DNA of 62,977 nt from Desulfobacteraceae bacterium (GTDB lineage Bacteria > Desulfobacterota > Desulfobacteria > Desulfobacterales > Desulfosarcinaceae), in assembly GCA_024230435.1 (NCBI GenBank), contig JAAERL010000405.1:1-62977 (forward strand), read 5' to 3'. The position numbers and the translations under genes were made by a program. Position 1 is the first letter of the stretch; the number at the start of each line of letters is the position of its first letter. Of this stretch, positions 38,210 through 46,497 are shown in pieces. The notes under the pieces were generated by a model. It worked only from the letters and a program-made list of their open reading frames with translations, did not search any database and was not told where the DNA came from.

Positions 38210-39013
38210 TTAAAAGTAAGGCGTATGCCCTTCACCGAGCATATCTATGAAATATTTAATTAACTCGGCTTGTGTTGGATTTTCACCATCTACTTTTTTC
38301 AGTTGTTCCTTACACTGGCCGGAACGGATTTCTCCATCATAGACAAGATGCTCAAGCCAAAAAGCACTCCTGACGATCTCTTTGAAACCAAAAAATTCTA
38401 TATTTCCGATCTCAACGACATAATCACCAATGGCGCCACTGGCCTGCCAGACATATATCCGGTATTGACCAGCCTTTGTGAGGATGATATCTGTTTTCTT
38501 TTGATAAAAATAGGATTTAAAAGAATATTGCTCATACCAGATATCGCCCTGTACATCATTATTGACGATGTACACGCCTTGGCTATCATCGGTATCAAAT
38601 GGTAAATTAACAGATTCATCCGCGGGCAACAGGTATTCTTGCTTGGGCCCGGCAATCGCAATAGTAAGCAAAATATCTTGATAGACTTCACAAGCAGGTA
38701 CTAACGGTGCGATATGCAATAGCCTGCCGGTCACCCCGTTTTCATCCGTAACAATAAGATCATGAATATTTCCGTGTATATCTTCCATGGTTATTCCCGG
38801 TTTGAAGTCATCTTCTTCCAATTGGAAATAAAACATGTCAACATCATTTTCCTCATCAAGGTGCATGTAAAATCCCAAACATTTTTCAATAGGTCCAGGC
38901 ACGCTTACCTTATCGCGGTCTTTTGTTTGAACATATGGAACGTGGGCATATGAATGCATTGCAAAAAAGAAAAGAGAAAGAAGAAAAACTAAAATGTTGA
39001 AACATTTTTTCAT
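38210..39013 (-). CDS. Secreted protein of unknown function
   Basis: The 267-residue product begins with a signal peptide (MKKCFNILVFLLSLFFFAMHSYA) and is then mostly beta-rich and acidic, with QYRIYVWQASGAIGDYVVEIG near residue 190 resembling the end of a jelly-roll-like domain. It has no lipobox and no C-terminal anchor, so it is probably periplasmic or released. I chose ATG 39013 because GGAGG lies 8 nt upstream; the open frame extends 13 codons further back. The family is not recognised. Confidence 0.75.
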   Translation of the reverse strand: MKKCFNILVFLLSLFFFAMHSYAHVPYVQTKDRDKVSVPGPIEKCLGFYMHLDEENDVDMFYFQLEEDDFKPGITMEDIHGNIHDLIVTDENGVTGRLLHIAPLVPACEVYQDILLTIAIAGPKQEYLLPADESVNLPFDTDDSQGVYIVNNDVQGDIWYEQYSFKSYFYQKKTDIILTKAGQYRIYVWQASGAIGDYVVEIGNIEFFGFKEIVRSAFWLEHLVYDGEIRSGQCKEQLKKVDGENPTQAELIKYFIDMLGEGHTPYF

Positions 39014-39052
39014 CACATCGCCTCCTGCGGTTTTAAAAGTTAGCTTCAGCAC

Positions 39053-39407
39053 CTATAATTTTTCTGAAAACGGTCAATCGAGCCTTAAATTGCGCTCAAA
39101 CGTTTATTCCGGTAAATCAACCATATAGCTGTGATTCAGTTTTTCGCACGCCTTATTTGCGGCAGAGCTTAATTGCCGGCCAAGCTTATTAATTTCAGGA
39201 TAACTATCTGGATAACTATTGACATATATCGTCGCCATGGGTGTGGATCTTCAACTTGAGTAACATAAAAAAAGGAAATAAAAAAGCGCTGTGCTTCACC
39301 TTTATCAAATAACCGTTTTTTAGTCGAATCAACCATCTAAAATAAAAAAGCCAGCCGCACAGCTTTTGAACAATCCAAGTTAATAGCTTGCTAAGATCCG
39401 GTTTAAA
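39053..39407. other. Intergenic region, no gene seen
   Basis: This stretch upstream of the secreted-protein gene should carry its promoter. The open frame at 39216-39449 overlaps the terminator hairpin and is not credible. Nothing else stands out. Confidence 0.4.
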
Positions 39408-39444
39408 CAAAAAAACCCCCGGCCTTTCAAACCGGGGGTTTTTA
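39408..39444. terminator. Bidirectional rho-independent terminator
   Basis: CCCCCGG and CCGGGGG pair across a 9-nt loop, preceded by a run of A and followed by a run of T, so it can stop transcription in both directions. It lies about 90 bp beyond the stop of the leftward Cys-rich gene. Confidence 0.85.
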
Positions 39445-39535
39445 AGCAATACAATAGCTGGAACATTAGTGCGATAACTCTAAAAAGCACTCATTTGCAA
39501 CCGGACCGTGACGAACAGTGTGAATTACATCAATG

Positions 39536-39799
39536 CTAAACTACAACAGGAATTGGCAAAAAAGACATGGAGGTTGTAATTTTGCTACTGTCAATAGGAT
39601 TTTGTTCTGTCTCCTGAATTCCTATTGCCTTGTTAAGTAAGCGCTGTGGATCTAATGTCATACACTCAGAACACAAGCAAGTTTGAACGGTCAAATCTCC
39701 TGATCGGTAGCGGCCTACATGCGTAGCTAATGAACGTTCACAGACGAAACACGAAATCTTTACATTTGGCGACAAAAGTTTTGGCATGTCAATTAGCAT
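39536..39799 (-). CDS. Small Cys-rich protein
   Basis: With the ATG at 39799 (AAGGA 9 nt upstream) the product has 87 residues and a CFVCERS and CLCSECM pair that could form a zinc site. The open frame extends 30 codons upstream to 39889 and would add CFKCARSGKGRP, giving a third CxxC, but with no ribosome site. No family is recognised. A strong terminator follows, which supports a real transcription unit. Confidence 0.5.
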   Translation of the reverse strand: MLIDMPKLLSPNVKISCFVCERSLATHVGRYRSGDLTVQTCLCSECMTLDPQRLLNKAIGIQETEQNPIDSSKITTSMSFLPIPVVV

Positions 39800-40076
39800 G
39801 GCTGGTCGTCCTTTTCCTGATCTGGCGCACTTAAAGCATTTTGTTTTCCATAACCTGACAAGCATAATGAGCAAATCATATGCCAGCAATTGCCAACATT
39901 AAATATCACATTGAATTTATATCAAATTACATTGATACGAACGTGACCTGCAAATAGCGGTTTCATCCGTTTTTGATAGATCCGTGCAAACAAAACACTA
40001 TCACAATGAAAGCGCCTGTCTAAGCGGCATCCGCCATATTCTTCCGTTGTTTTGAGCCGATTATGCTGTCAATCGT

Positions 40077-41525
40077 CTATGGAATCGCTTTGCGGCGTTG
40101 CCGCTGCTCTAATTGTTCAAGCAACCATAATCGTTCATCCCGTTTGTAAACATCTAATGTCCTGTCTTTTCTCAGTGCTATTTCCAATGCTTCCGGGTCC
40201 GGTTCCACTCCGGTCCAATTTGCCAACACCTGCAACGCTTTGTTTCGCTCATCTTCGGTCAGGTCCAAAATGCTGATGCGATGATTACCCTCAGGCGCCA
40301 TGAATCGATAAACTTCACGGCTTTCGCTCTCATGGCCGGTGGGATAGGCGCCCGCTGTCCAAGGGTCGAAGGTTCCGTAAAGGGACATGAACCTTCTGGC
40401 ATCGCGGGATACCCAGTTGTAAATATCAAGCATGGCCGCTTGCTCAAACGGTTCCGGTGGGGCAATCTGCTGGGGTATATAGGGCAGATAATCATTGGGA
40501 TCATATTGCAGAAGGTGATCTATGGGCCGGGTGTAAAGCAATGGATAACCAAGTTGGCGATAAGCCTGGTAATAATAGGGCTCAAAAATGCTCATCCGGG
40601 AATCCTCCCAACTGGCTACACCAACGATATCCTCTATAAATGCGTAAAGCGTATTATCGTCTGCCGTCACCGGCGGGATATAATTACACCTTGACGGCGG
40701 TTGATATTGCCAAAAAGCATAGTAGAACTCACTGATAATGTAATCAAAGGCCTGGGCAACACCACCGGGCCAACGGTTATAGGTTCCAAGCAGCTTCATC
40801 CGCTTTTCCATTGCGCTTCTGCGATTCAATGCTTCTATTTGGAAATCGACCAGTTTGTCGCGGCACGCCGGATCTCCCACTTGCTCGAGAAAATAATCAT
40901 AACGTTCGTCTTTGCGCGAAAAGCTCAAAGGCGCCACATAGGAAATAGTTCCATTTACATCATCTGGATAAAAGCGGCGATGATAGGAGGCAGTCATTCC
41001 CCCTTTACTGATGCCGGTTGAAAGCCATGCACCGGTATAGTAAGGACGAATCGCTTTAACAATCCGGTGATGATCCGCTGCGGCCTGCTTAATGGTCAAA
41101 AAGTCCCATATCACCGGATCTGGCATCGATTCATTAAAAAACCGATGCTCTATAGACAATTGATTGCCATTTAAAAGAACCGTAAGCTCCGATGGTGAAT
41201 ACCTCAAATAATAGCCAAGAGTGCGCATTACCAAAGGCGCTGTGCGGCTGCGATGTGACAAAACCATTGTTTGAGTAAAACGTTGTCCGGCCGGATTTTG
41301 ATGATCCAAAGGTTGATCGAAGGACAACTTGAAGCCGCAATGCCCATCTGGTATATACGGATCGTTTGTTAGCTCGTTAACAGTCATTGCTGGAATCGAT
41401 CCTAAAAATTCAAAAATTTCATCACGATCAGAACACTGTTGCCCCGCATAGCCGATCGCAATACTACTAAAACTAAAACAAGTAACAAGAGACACAAACC
41501 AAATAATTTTTTTCAGTTTTACCAT
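40077..41525 (-). CDS. Secreted S37-type (PS-10) serine peptidase
   Basis: The protein has a signal peptide (MVKLKKIIWFVSLVTCFSFSS, cleavage near AGYA) and an alpha/beta-hydrolase fold. The nucleophile elbow GISKGG near residue 171 supplies the catalytic Ser; GTFDPW near 390 and EGNHRIS near 420 are the likely Asp and His positions. This matches peptidase family S37, tripeptidyl aminopeptidases known from Streptomyces, so it probably trims peptides outside the cytoplasm. The 482 residues are full length. It appears monocistronic. Confidence 0.82.
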   Translation of the reverse strand: MVKLKKIIWFVSLVTCFSFSSIAIGYAGQQCSDRDEIFEFLGSIPAMTVNELTNDPYIPDGHCGFKLSFDQPLDHQNPAGQRFTQTMVLSHRSRTAPLVMRTLGYYLRYSPSELTVLLNGNQLSIEHRFFNESMPDPVIWDFLTIKQAAADHHRIVKAIRPYYTGAWLSTGISKGGMTASYHRRFYPDDVNGTISYVAPLSFSRKDERYDYFLEQVGDPACRDKLVDFQIEALNRRSAMEKRMKLLGTYNRWPGGVAQAFDYIISEFYYAFWQYQPPSRCNYIPPVTADDNTLYAFIEDIVGVASWEDSRMSIFEPYYYQAYRQLGYPLLYTRPIDHLLQYDPNDYLPYIPQQIAPPEPFEQAAMLDIYNWVSRDARRFMSLYGTFDPWTAGAYPTGHESESREVYRFMAPEGNHRISILDLTEDERNKALQVLANWTGVEPDPEALEIALRKDRTLDVYKRDERLWLLEQLEQRQRRKAIP

Positions 41526-41546
41526 CGCTTTTTCCCCCTCTTCTTA

Positions 41547-41790
41547 TTAGAGCCTGTTTTGGAAACCGGTTCTTATACGTTTCCATTTTCATTTTTAATA
41601 GCGTTTTCCAGCTCAACCGCTATATCGGCCCAATTTACCCAATATCCTTTGCTGCGTGCGAAAAATTTTATCCTCGCAATACTAACCTTAGGCATATCTA
41701 TACAGATACCCGTAGTAAAATTTTTCGCACGCCCCGGTCTCGAACAAATTTTTCTATTTCGCAGTTGAACACTATCTATGAATGGATCAA
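41547..41790. repeat. Hairpin element of the second family with perfect 17-bp core arms
   Basis: GCGTGCGAAAAATTTTA (41654-41670) pairs perfectly with 41716-41732. Read on the minus strand, the words AAATTTGTTCG, CGTGCGAAAAATTTTA, GGGTATCTG and TATTGCGAGGATAAAATTT match the copies at 34.8 and 51.36 kb. TTAGAGCCTGTTTTGG at 41547-41562 is the terminus also seen at the rnd and RNB nuclease stops. Confidence 0.75.
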
Positions 41791-41799
41791 AATGTGAGG

Positions 41800-42532
41800 T
41801 GGTACTGCTCACGGCAATAAATTACCGTGCATCTAACGACGCTAACGTCCCCCAACCCGATAAGCAAAATAAGGTTCGTGTAAAATAAAAACCTTCGTTG
41901 GCTTAATGCGCCGGATCTGGATTCGTTTTCAGGATCTTGGATACAAAAACAAGTAAGGTCAAATAATTTACATCTTCGCTGCCCTAACGCTCATCCATAA
42001 ATGGCCAATTGCCTGTTTCGCCGATGGGCCTCAGCCAAATTCCCATACAAAATTCAAGAAATAGTGGATGCTTTAAAAAAATAACAATTTCTGCGTCTTT
42101 GGACCGAAACTATATCATATGTATTTGAGAAAAACACGCGATAATTTCCTCAGTGATGGTGCAGTTGTTTTTAACAAAATATCGCACAAAATGATAACCT
42201 TTTGACAATACAACTAAAGTCAGCCATTCTCATAGATTCCGTGGTTGCATAAAAAGTAAACCTGCTAGCAATATTGTATACAGAAAAATACAAATTCGCC
42301 TTTGATGATTATTAATAAAATTGCAGTAATTTATAGCTGTAAAAGTAAAAATACCCCCATTTTTTTAAAAATCTGCATTTTTTCATTTTTTTTCATAATA
42401 TGCTATTTTCACATAATATTTCACATATGGCATCAACCTTGCTGTGTAAAGTAACGGAAGATGAAAAGGTTATGATTAATTTTTATGACAAAAACGAGGA
42501 GAACAACAAATGATTCTGGTTGGAGAATAATC
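41800..42532. other. AT-rich intergenic region with a diverged hairpin remnant
   Basis: Between about 41,900 and 42,030 the words TCTGGATTCGTTTTCAGG, ACAAGTAAGGTCAAAT and ATAAATGGCCAATTGCCTGTTTCG recall families two and three. The remainder is AT-rich without a gene and should contain the promoter of the PH-like/zinc-ribbon gene. Confidence 0.45.
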
Positions 42533-43447
42533 ATGAAAAAGGTTCAAAAAAATAGGCTTTTATCAGAAATAGAGCAAAACATTTATTCGCAACCTTTAAC
42601 TATCTTTGGTGTTCCGGTTGATTCTTCCACAATTTTTACAGACCACAAAAACAAACACAAACTAAGCTTTGAAAAACGGCAGCGTAAACTGATTATTAAA
42701 GCCGCTTTTGTAAAATTCTTCCTTCATAAAAATGAAAATATCCGCTGCCTGACTACCGGTTACTCCCCCGCAAGTATGCTTGAACGAATTTTCTCCGGGA
42801 CTTCGTTTCTATACTTTAAGCGGGCGATTTTAATTTTTACCAGCAAACGCATACTTCACATTCCAACGTATTTTAACAAAACAGCACACAGCTCGGTTTC
42901 ACAAATCTTGTATGAAGATTGTGCAAGCATTCAAATTAAAGGCCGCAATTTAGAAGTCCGTTATAAAAGTGGTCAACAAGAGGTGTTTCCTTATATTTTT
43001 CGCAAAGAAATAAAAAAGATCAAAATGCTTTTGAACAATACGGTTTTAACCCCAGAAGAAGCCGGAAATTTGCAGCAACGCGTACATTTATGCCCAAGCT
43101 GCGGCAATACGCTTAAAAACGAAAAACAAAGATGTCCCAATTGCAAATTAACCTTTAAGACTGCAGAAAAAGCTACAATAAGGGCACTGGCATTTCCCGG
43201 AGGCGGATATTTTTACAGCCGTCACCCGTTTTTGGCTATTTTGGCAGGTTTTTTGGAAATCCTTTTCGCGGGCCTTACTATTTTGTTTTTACTGGATGCC
43301 GATATAAAAAAGAGCATAGAGCCCAATACAGTGATTTTTTTGATTATTGCATTTTTATTACTTAAACTGAGCACCGTTTTCCACAGCCGCCTGCTCATAG
43401 AAAATTTAATGCCTTCAAATAAAAATTTTACATTTCGCAAAATATAA
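42533..43447 (+). CDS. PH-like domain, zinc-ribbon and transmembrane protein
   Basis: The 304-residue protein has an N-terminal region whose middle (about 75-165; RAILIFTSKRILHIP, ILYEDCASIQIKG) looks like a bacterial PH-like domain. A rubredoxin-type zinc ribbon follows (CPSCGNTL and CPNCKLTF, about 195-220), then two hydrophobic helices (about 235-285). The zinc ribbon and PH-like fold should face the cytoplasm. Function is unknown. I chose ATG 42533 (GGAG 8 nt upstream) over ATG 42485, which lacks good spacing. A strong terminator follows, so it is a single-gene unit. Confidence 0.75.
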   Translation: MKKVQKNRLLSEIEQNIYSQPLTIFGVPVDSSTIFTDHKNKHKLSFEKRQRKLIIKAAFVKFFLHKNENIRCLTTGYSPASMLERIFSGTSFLYFKRAILIFTSKRILHIPTYFNKTAHSSVSQILYEDCASIQIKGRNLEVRYKSGQQEVFPYIFRKEIKKIKMLLNNTVLTPEEAGNLQQRVHLCPSCGNTLKNEKQRCPNCKLTFKTAEKATIRALAFPGGGYFYSRHPFLAILAGFLEILFAGLTILFLLDADIKKSIEPNTVIFLIIAFLLLKLSTVFHSRLLIENLMPSNKNFTFRKI

Positions 43448-43466
43448 GGGTATCGAAAAAAACAGG

Positions 43467-43518
43467 AAAAAAATCACATTTTAACGTCTTTAACAGATGC
43501 ATAAAATGTGATTTTTTT
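43467..43518 (+). terminator. Rho-independent terminator of the PH-like/zinc-ribbon gene
   Basis: AAAAAAATCACATTTTA (43467-43483) and its exact complement (43502-43518) form a 17-bp stem with an 18-nt loop, ending in a run of T. It lies 20 bp after the stop codon. Confidence 0.9.
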
Positions 43519-43552
43519 TACGTTTATGGATGGACACGAGCTAAAGTTGCGT

Positions 43553-43626
43553 GTTTTATCAGCCGATATCCAATATGAGATAGTTCCACCGGCGAAACAG
43601 GCAAATGGCTATTTCGCTGATAAAAC
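43553..43626. repeat. Inverted repeat upstream of the TPR gene
   Basis: GTTTTATCAGC and its exact complement bracket 52 bp that include GGCGAAACAGGCAAATGGC, words shared with the second hairpin family. It ends 34 bp before the TPR gene start and may be an element remnant or affect that gene's expression. Confidence 0.55.
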
Positions 43627-43660
43627 GCGAAAAATGATTATTGAGGCATAGATAAAGCAT

Positions 43661-44848
43661 ATGGATCCATTATCAATATCCGCAGACACCTTGTTTTTGG
43701 CGTTGGAAAACCAGTCTTATCAAGCGGAAACGTTGGCAACCCAAGCATTATCCAATGGTATTGACAAATACATGGATGAAGACTACGAGGCAGCCGCCGT
43801 TGAATTTAAACGCTCATTGGGATTGTCTCCTTATTCCCAATATGCAGTCGACGCCACAAAACACCTCGCACAGACCTATCTAAAATTGGATGAAACAGAA
43901 AAAGCCATTGATGCATATAAACAAACGCTGAAACTCTTGCCCCAGAGAGATGATTTACACCTTGCGTTGGGCAACCTTTTTATGGCCGAAGACCGTTCGG
44001 GTGAGGCCGTTGAATCATACGAACAAGCGGTGCGCATTTATGACGACCCGGTCAATCGTTACGCCTTGGGACAAGGGTATTTAAGTACCGGGCGATATAA
44101 CGATGCGGAAAATCAATTTAATAAAATCATCAGCAGGAGCCCGGATAGCTATAGCGGTTACTTTGGGTTGGGTCAGACACTTAGTGCTCAAAAAAAATAC
44201 ACTGCGGCTATCGAGGCGTTTGAGAACGCCCTGAGTAGAAACCGTGATTTCAATGATGCCTATGTTGAAATGGGATATGTTTATGCAAACGCCGGTAAAA
44301 TGGAAAAGGCCGAAGATATTCTCACTACATTAGAGCATAAAGATCCGGATTTGGCTTCACTGCTGAAAGCCTACATACAAAAAACAACTAAACCTCAAAT
44401 CACGACTGCCTGGGCCACAGGGACGTTTCACTTTTACCTGCCGGCAAAAACTCAGATTTCAGATATGAGCTCATATTTGTCTGAACCAAATGCCAGTCAT
44501 AGTTTAACAATGGAATTTCAGTTCAACAAAGAAATGAATAGAGAAACGGTGGAAGATCCTTTTAATTGGACTATTAAACGGGCTTCGGGCCTCGGACCGG
44601 CCGAAAACTATAATTACGGTCTGGGCATTGAAGATACGGAGGTTCAGCTCAGTTTATACCCTTCCGATGTATATTATGACTCAGACAAACTAACGGCAAC
44701 GGTTCGTTTTAGCATCAATCAGAACGCAGAGGCCAACGCAACAATAGACCCTGTCCATATTGTTTTCTCATTCAACGGGCAAGATGCCGATGGAAACCCC
44801 ATGGACCCCAAATTCGATCAATACATGGGATTTTCAGGTCATTTTTAG
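43661..44848 (+). CDS. TPR-repeat protein with C-terminal beta domain
   Basis: About six tetratricopeptide repeats occupy residues 25-235 (for example AAAVEFKRSLGLSPYSQYA, EAVESYEQAVRIY, AAIEAFENALSRN), giving a protein-binding scaffold. A beta-rich domain of about 140 residues follows (PQITTAWATGTFHFYLP to the end), possibly Ig-like. No signal peptide or membrane anchor is seen. GAGG lies about 12 nt before the ATG, rather far. The last codons (GHF and the stop) fall inside hairpin element E, so the natural C-terminus may have been changed by that insertion. Confidence 0.8.
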   Translation: MDPLSISADTLFLALENQSYQAETLATQALSNGIDKYMDEDYEAAAVEFKRSLGLSPYSQYAVDATKHLAQTYLKLDETEKAIDAYKQTLKLLPQRDDLHLALGNLFMAEDRSGEAVESYEQAVRIYDDPVNRYALGQGYLSTGRYNDAENQFNKIISRSPDSYSGYFGLGQTLSAQKKYTAAIEAFENALSRNRDFNDAYVEMGYVYANAGKMEKAEDILTTLEHKDPDLASLLKAYIQKTTKPQITTAWATGTFHFYLPAKTQISDMSSYLSEPNASHSLTMEFQFNKEMNRETVEDPFNWTIKRASGLGPAENYNYGLGIEDTEVQLSLYPSDVYYDSDKLTATVRFSINQNAEANATIDPVHIVFSFNGQDADGNPMDPKFDQYMGFSGHF

Positions 44849-45015
44849 AAAATGGGGATATAACATCTTTAAAGATACCATATTGGGCTTAGATTTTTTT
44901 GTTTTCAAGGCGTGCCAAAGTTTGCACACTTAACTTATTCGCAGCTTTGGAACAACTTAAGAAGGCGGAAAAAAATATAAATAAGACATTATAGTCTTGG
45001 ACAAAAATCGCCTAA
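44837..45015. mobile_element. Hairpin MITE-like element, copy E, overlapping the TPR gene stop
   Basis: The body (44837-45012) starts GGTCATT and ends AATCGCC, followed by TAA (45013-45015); the left flank is TCA. It shares GATACCATATTGGGC, TTTTCAAGGCGTGCCAAAG and GCACACTTAAC with copies A-C. The TPR stop codon (44846-44848) lies inside it, and the stop of the convergent SPOR gene lies 12 bp beyond its right end. Confidence 0.8.
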
Positions 45016-45024
45016 AGGCACTGC

Positions 45025-46497
45025 CTAATCCGCTGAATTATAAATCGCCACATAAAAATCGTTAATCAATCCTTTGCTCTTTAACTGATCCCCATAGTTT
45101 TGTGCGCTTATTTTGGAAGCAAAATGGGAAATTTTAACCTGATACCACTTACGGTTTGCACTGATTACTTGCGTCAAAAAGGCATCCAGGTCCTTTTTTT
45201 TAAGCTGGTCAACATAACTTTCAGCGTCTTCATAGTTCAGGTAAGCCGCCACCTGGATGGTAAACGGATCATTGGCGACACTATCAGCCGGAGCACCGGT
45301 TTCAGCAACCGGGGAATTATCGGTTGCAGATTCATCGTCCTTTGATTTGATTGAACGCAGCCCCACGGCCGTCATGATCACAAGCATTAAAGCGATACCG
45401 GTTCCGGCTATTGATTTGCGGAACACAGGTGATTGATGCCACACGATGTATAATCTATGAAAAATACGTTTTTGATGGTTAAGTCCTCGAAGTCCTATAT
45501 TCTTGAATGACGCCGCCAAAGGCGGAATGTATTCAGCAGTCCGGCTCAGCGTTTTTTTCTTTTTCTGTTCCTTTCTTGCGGCAGGTTTTTCATTAATTGT
45601 TTCCGCCGGCTCAAATCCGGCAACCAACTGCCTGGATTGTTCTTCGGTAATTTGAGCGGTAATTTGGGCGGCCTGGGCCAAAGCCTGCCGGTTTTGCTTC
45701 GTTGGCGGCAGCCATTTAACGGCGGCGGCTACCGCTGCAAGACACATATTATCTCCAAGTTGCATGGCTTTCAGATAAATCTGCAAAGACCAATCATTGA
45801 TCCAGCCTTCGTCTTGAAGCAATTTCGCCGCCAAAAGTATGTCGTCATTATCAATAAGCTCAAACTGCCATGCCTGATGATACGTTTGCAAAGCATCAAA
45901 ATCCGATCGCCGGTGTTTCAGGAAAAACGATAATGCCAACCGTTGAATCGTTTTATTTTTCCTAAAGTATTCCGCGACATGGGCAACGGTTTCATGTTCG
46001 AGGCGAATGCAACTATCTATTTTGCAAATTTGTTCAAGCCAGCTTTTCGCTACGGTTTCATCAGCAGGATTAGTATGGCAAAGATAGTCGCATATCAATA
46101 CTCTTGCTTTTTGCAGCAATTTGGGTTGAGCCAGGTAAAAACGAACCAATCGGGCCTTAAAATTGTTGAGCAGCTTTTTCCGGGTTAAAGGCGATAGCCA
46201 ATAGCTATCGTAGGAAGCCGCGGCCCTTTCGAAAGCCATTTTTGCCTCCGTCATCATACCGGCTCTTTCCCATACGGCAGCTTCCTGGACATGTTGTCTT
46301 ACAAAATATGTTCCAAGACGGTTCATTATCCAGCCGAAGCCCCAAAAACAAACTATCAAAATCGCCGCCACCGGAACAGCCAGGGCATTGATCCCGGCTA
46401 TTTCCTGCCACCATGGCAAAACCGCAAAACAGAGCAAGCCTCCTAAACAGGAGGTCAGCCATAGCCTGAAACCCAGATGTCTAAATATTGCGTTCAT
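45025..46497 (-). CDS. SPOR-domain membrane protein
   Basis: The 490-residue protein has two N-terminal membrane helices (about 10-60), a long helical repeat-like region (about 75-300), a third membrane segment near 350-370 (SIAGTGIALMLVIMTAVGL) and a C-terminal SPOR domain (about 415-485; FTIQVAAYLNYEDAESYVDQL) that would bind denuded glycan in the periplasm. It is the last gene of a three-gene operon and overlaps the class A PBP gene by 4 nt (ATGA), so it probably helps place or regulate that synthase at division sites. Confidence 0.83.
   Translation of the reverse strand: MNAIFRHLGFRLWLTSCLGGLLCFAVLPWWQEIAGINALAVPVAAILIVCFWGFGWIMNRLGTYFVRQHVQEAAVWERAGMMTEAKMAFERAAASYDSYWLSPLTRKKLLNNFKARLVRFYLAQPKLLQKARVLICDYLCHTNPADETVAKSWLEQICKIDSCIRLEHETVAHVAEYFRKNKTIQRLALSFFLKHRRSDFDALQTYHQAWQFELIDNDDILLAAKLLQDEGWINDWSLQIYLKAMQLGDNMCLAAVAAAVKWLPPTKQNRQALAQAAQITAQITEEQSRQLVAGFEPAETINEKPAARKEQKKKKTLSRTAEYIPPLAASFKNIGLRGLNHQKRIFHRLYIVWHQSPVFRKSIAGTGIALMLVIMTAVGLRSIKSKDDESATDNSPVAETGAPADSVANDPFTIQVAAYLNYEDAESYVDQLKKKDLDAFLTQVISANRKWYQVKISHFASKISAQNYGDQLKSKGLINDFYVAIYNSAD

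Noticed and set aside
39216-39449. 77-codon frame across the terminator at 39.4 kb
   Set aside because: It overlaps a strong bidirectional terminator and has no ribosome site or family match.
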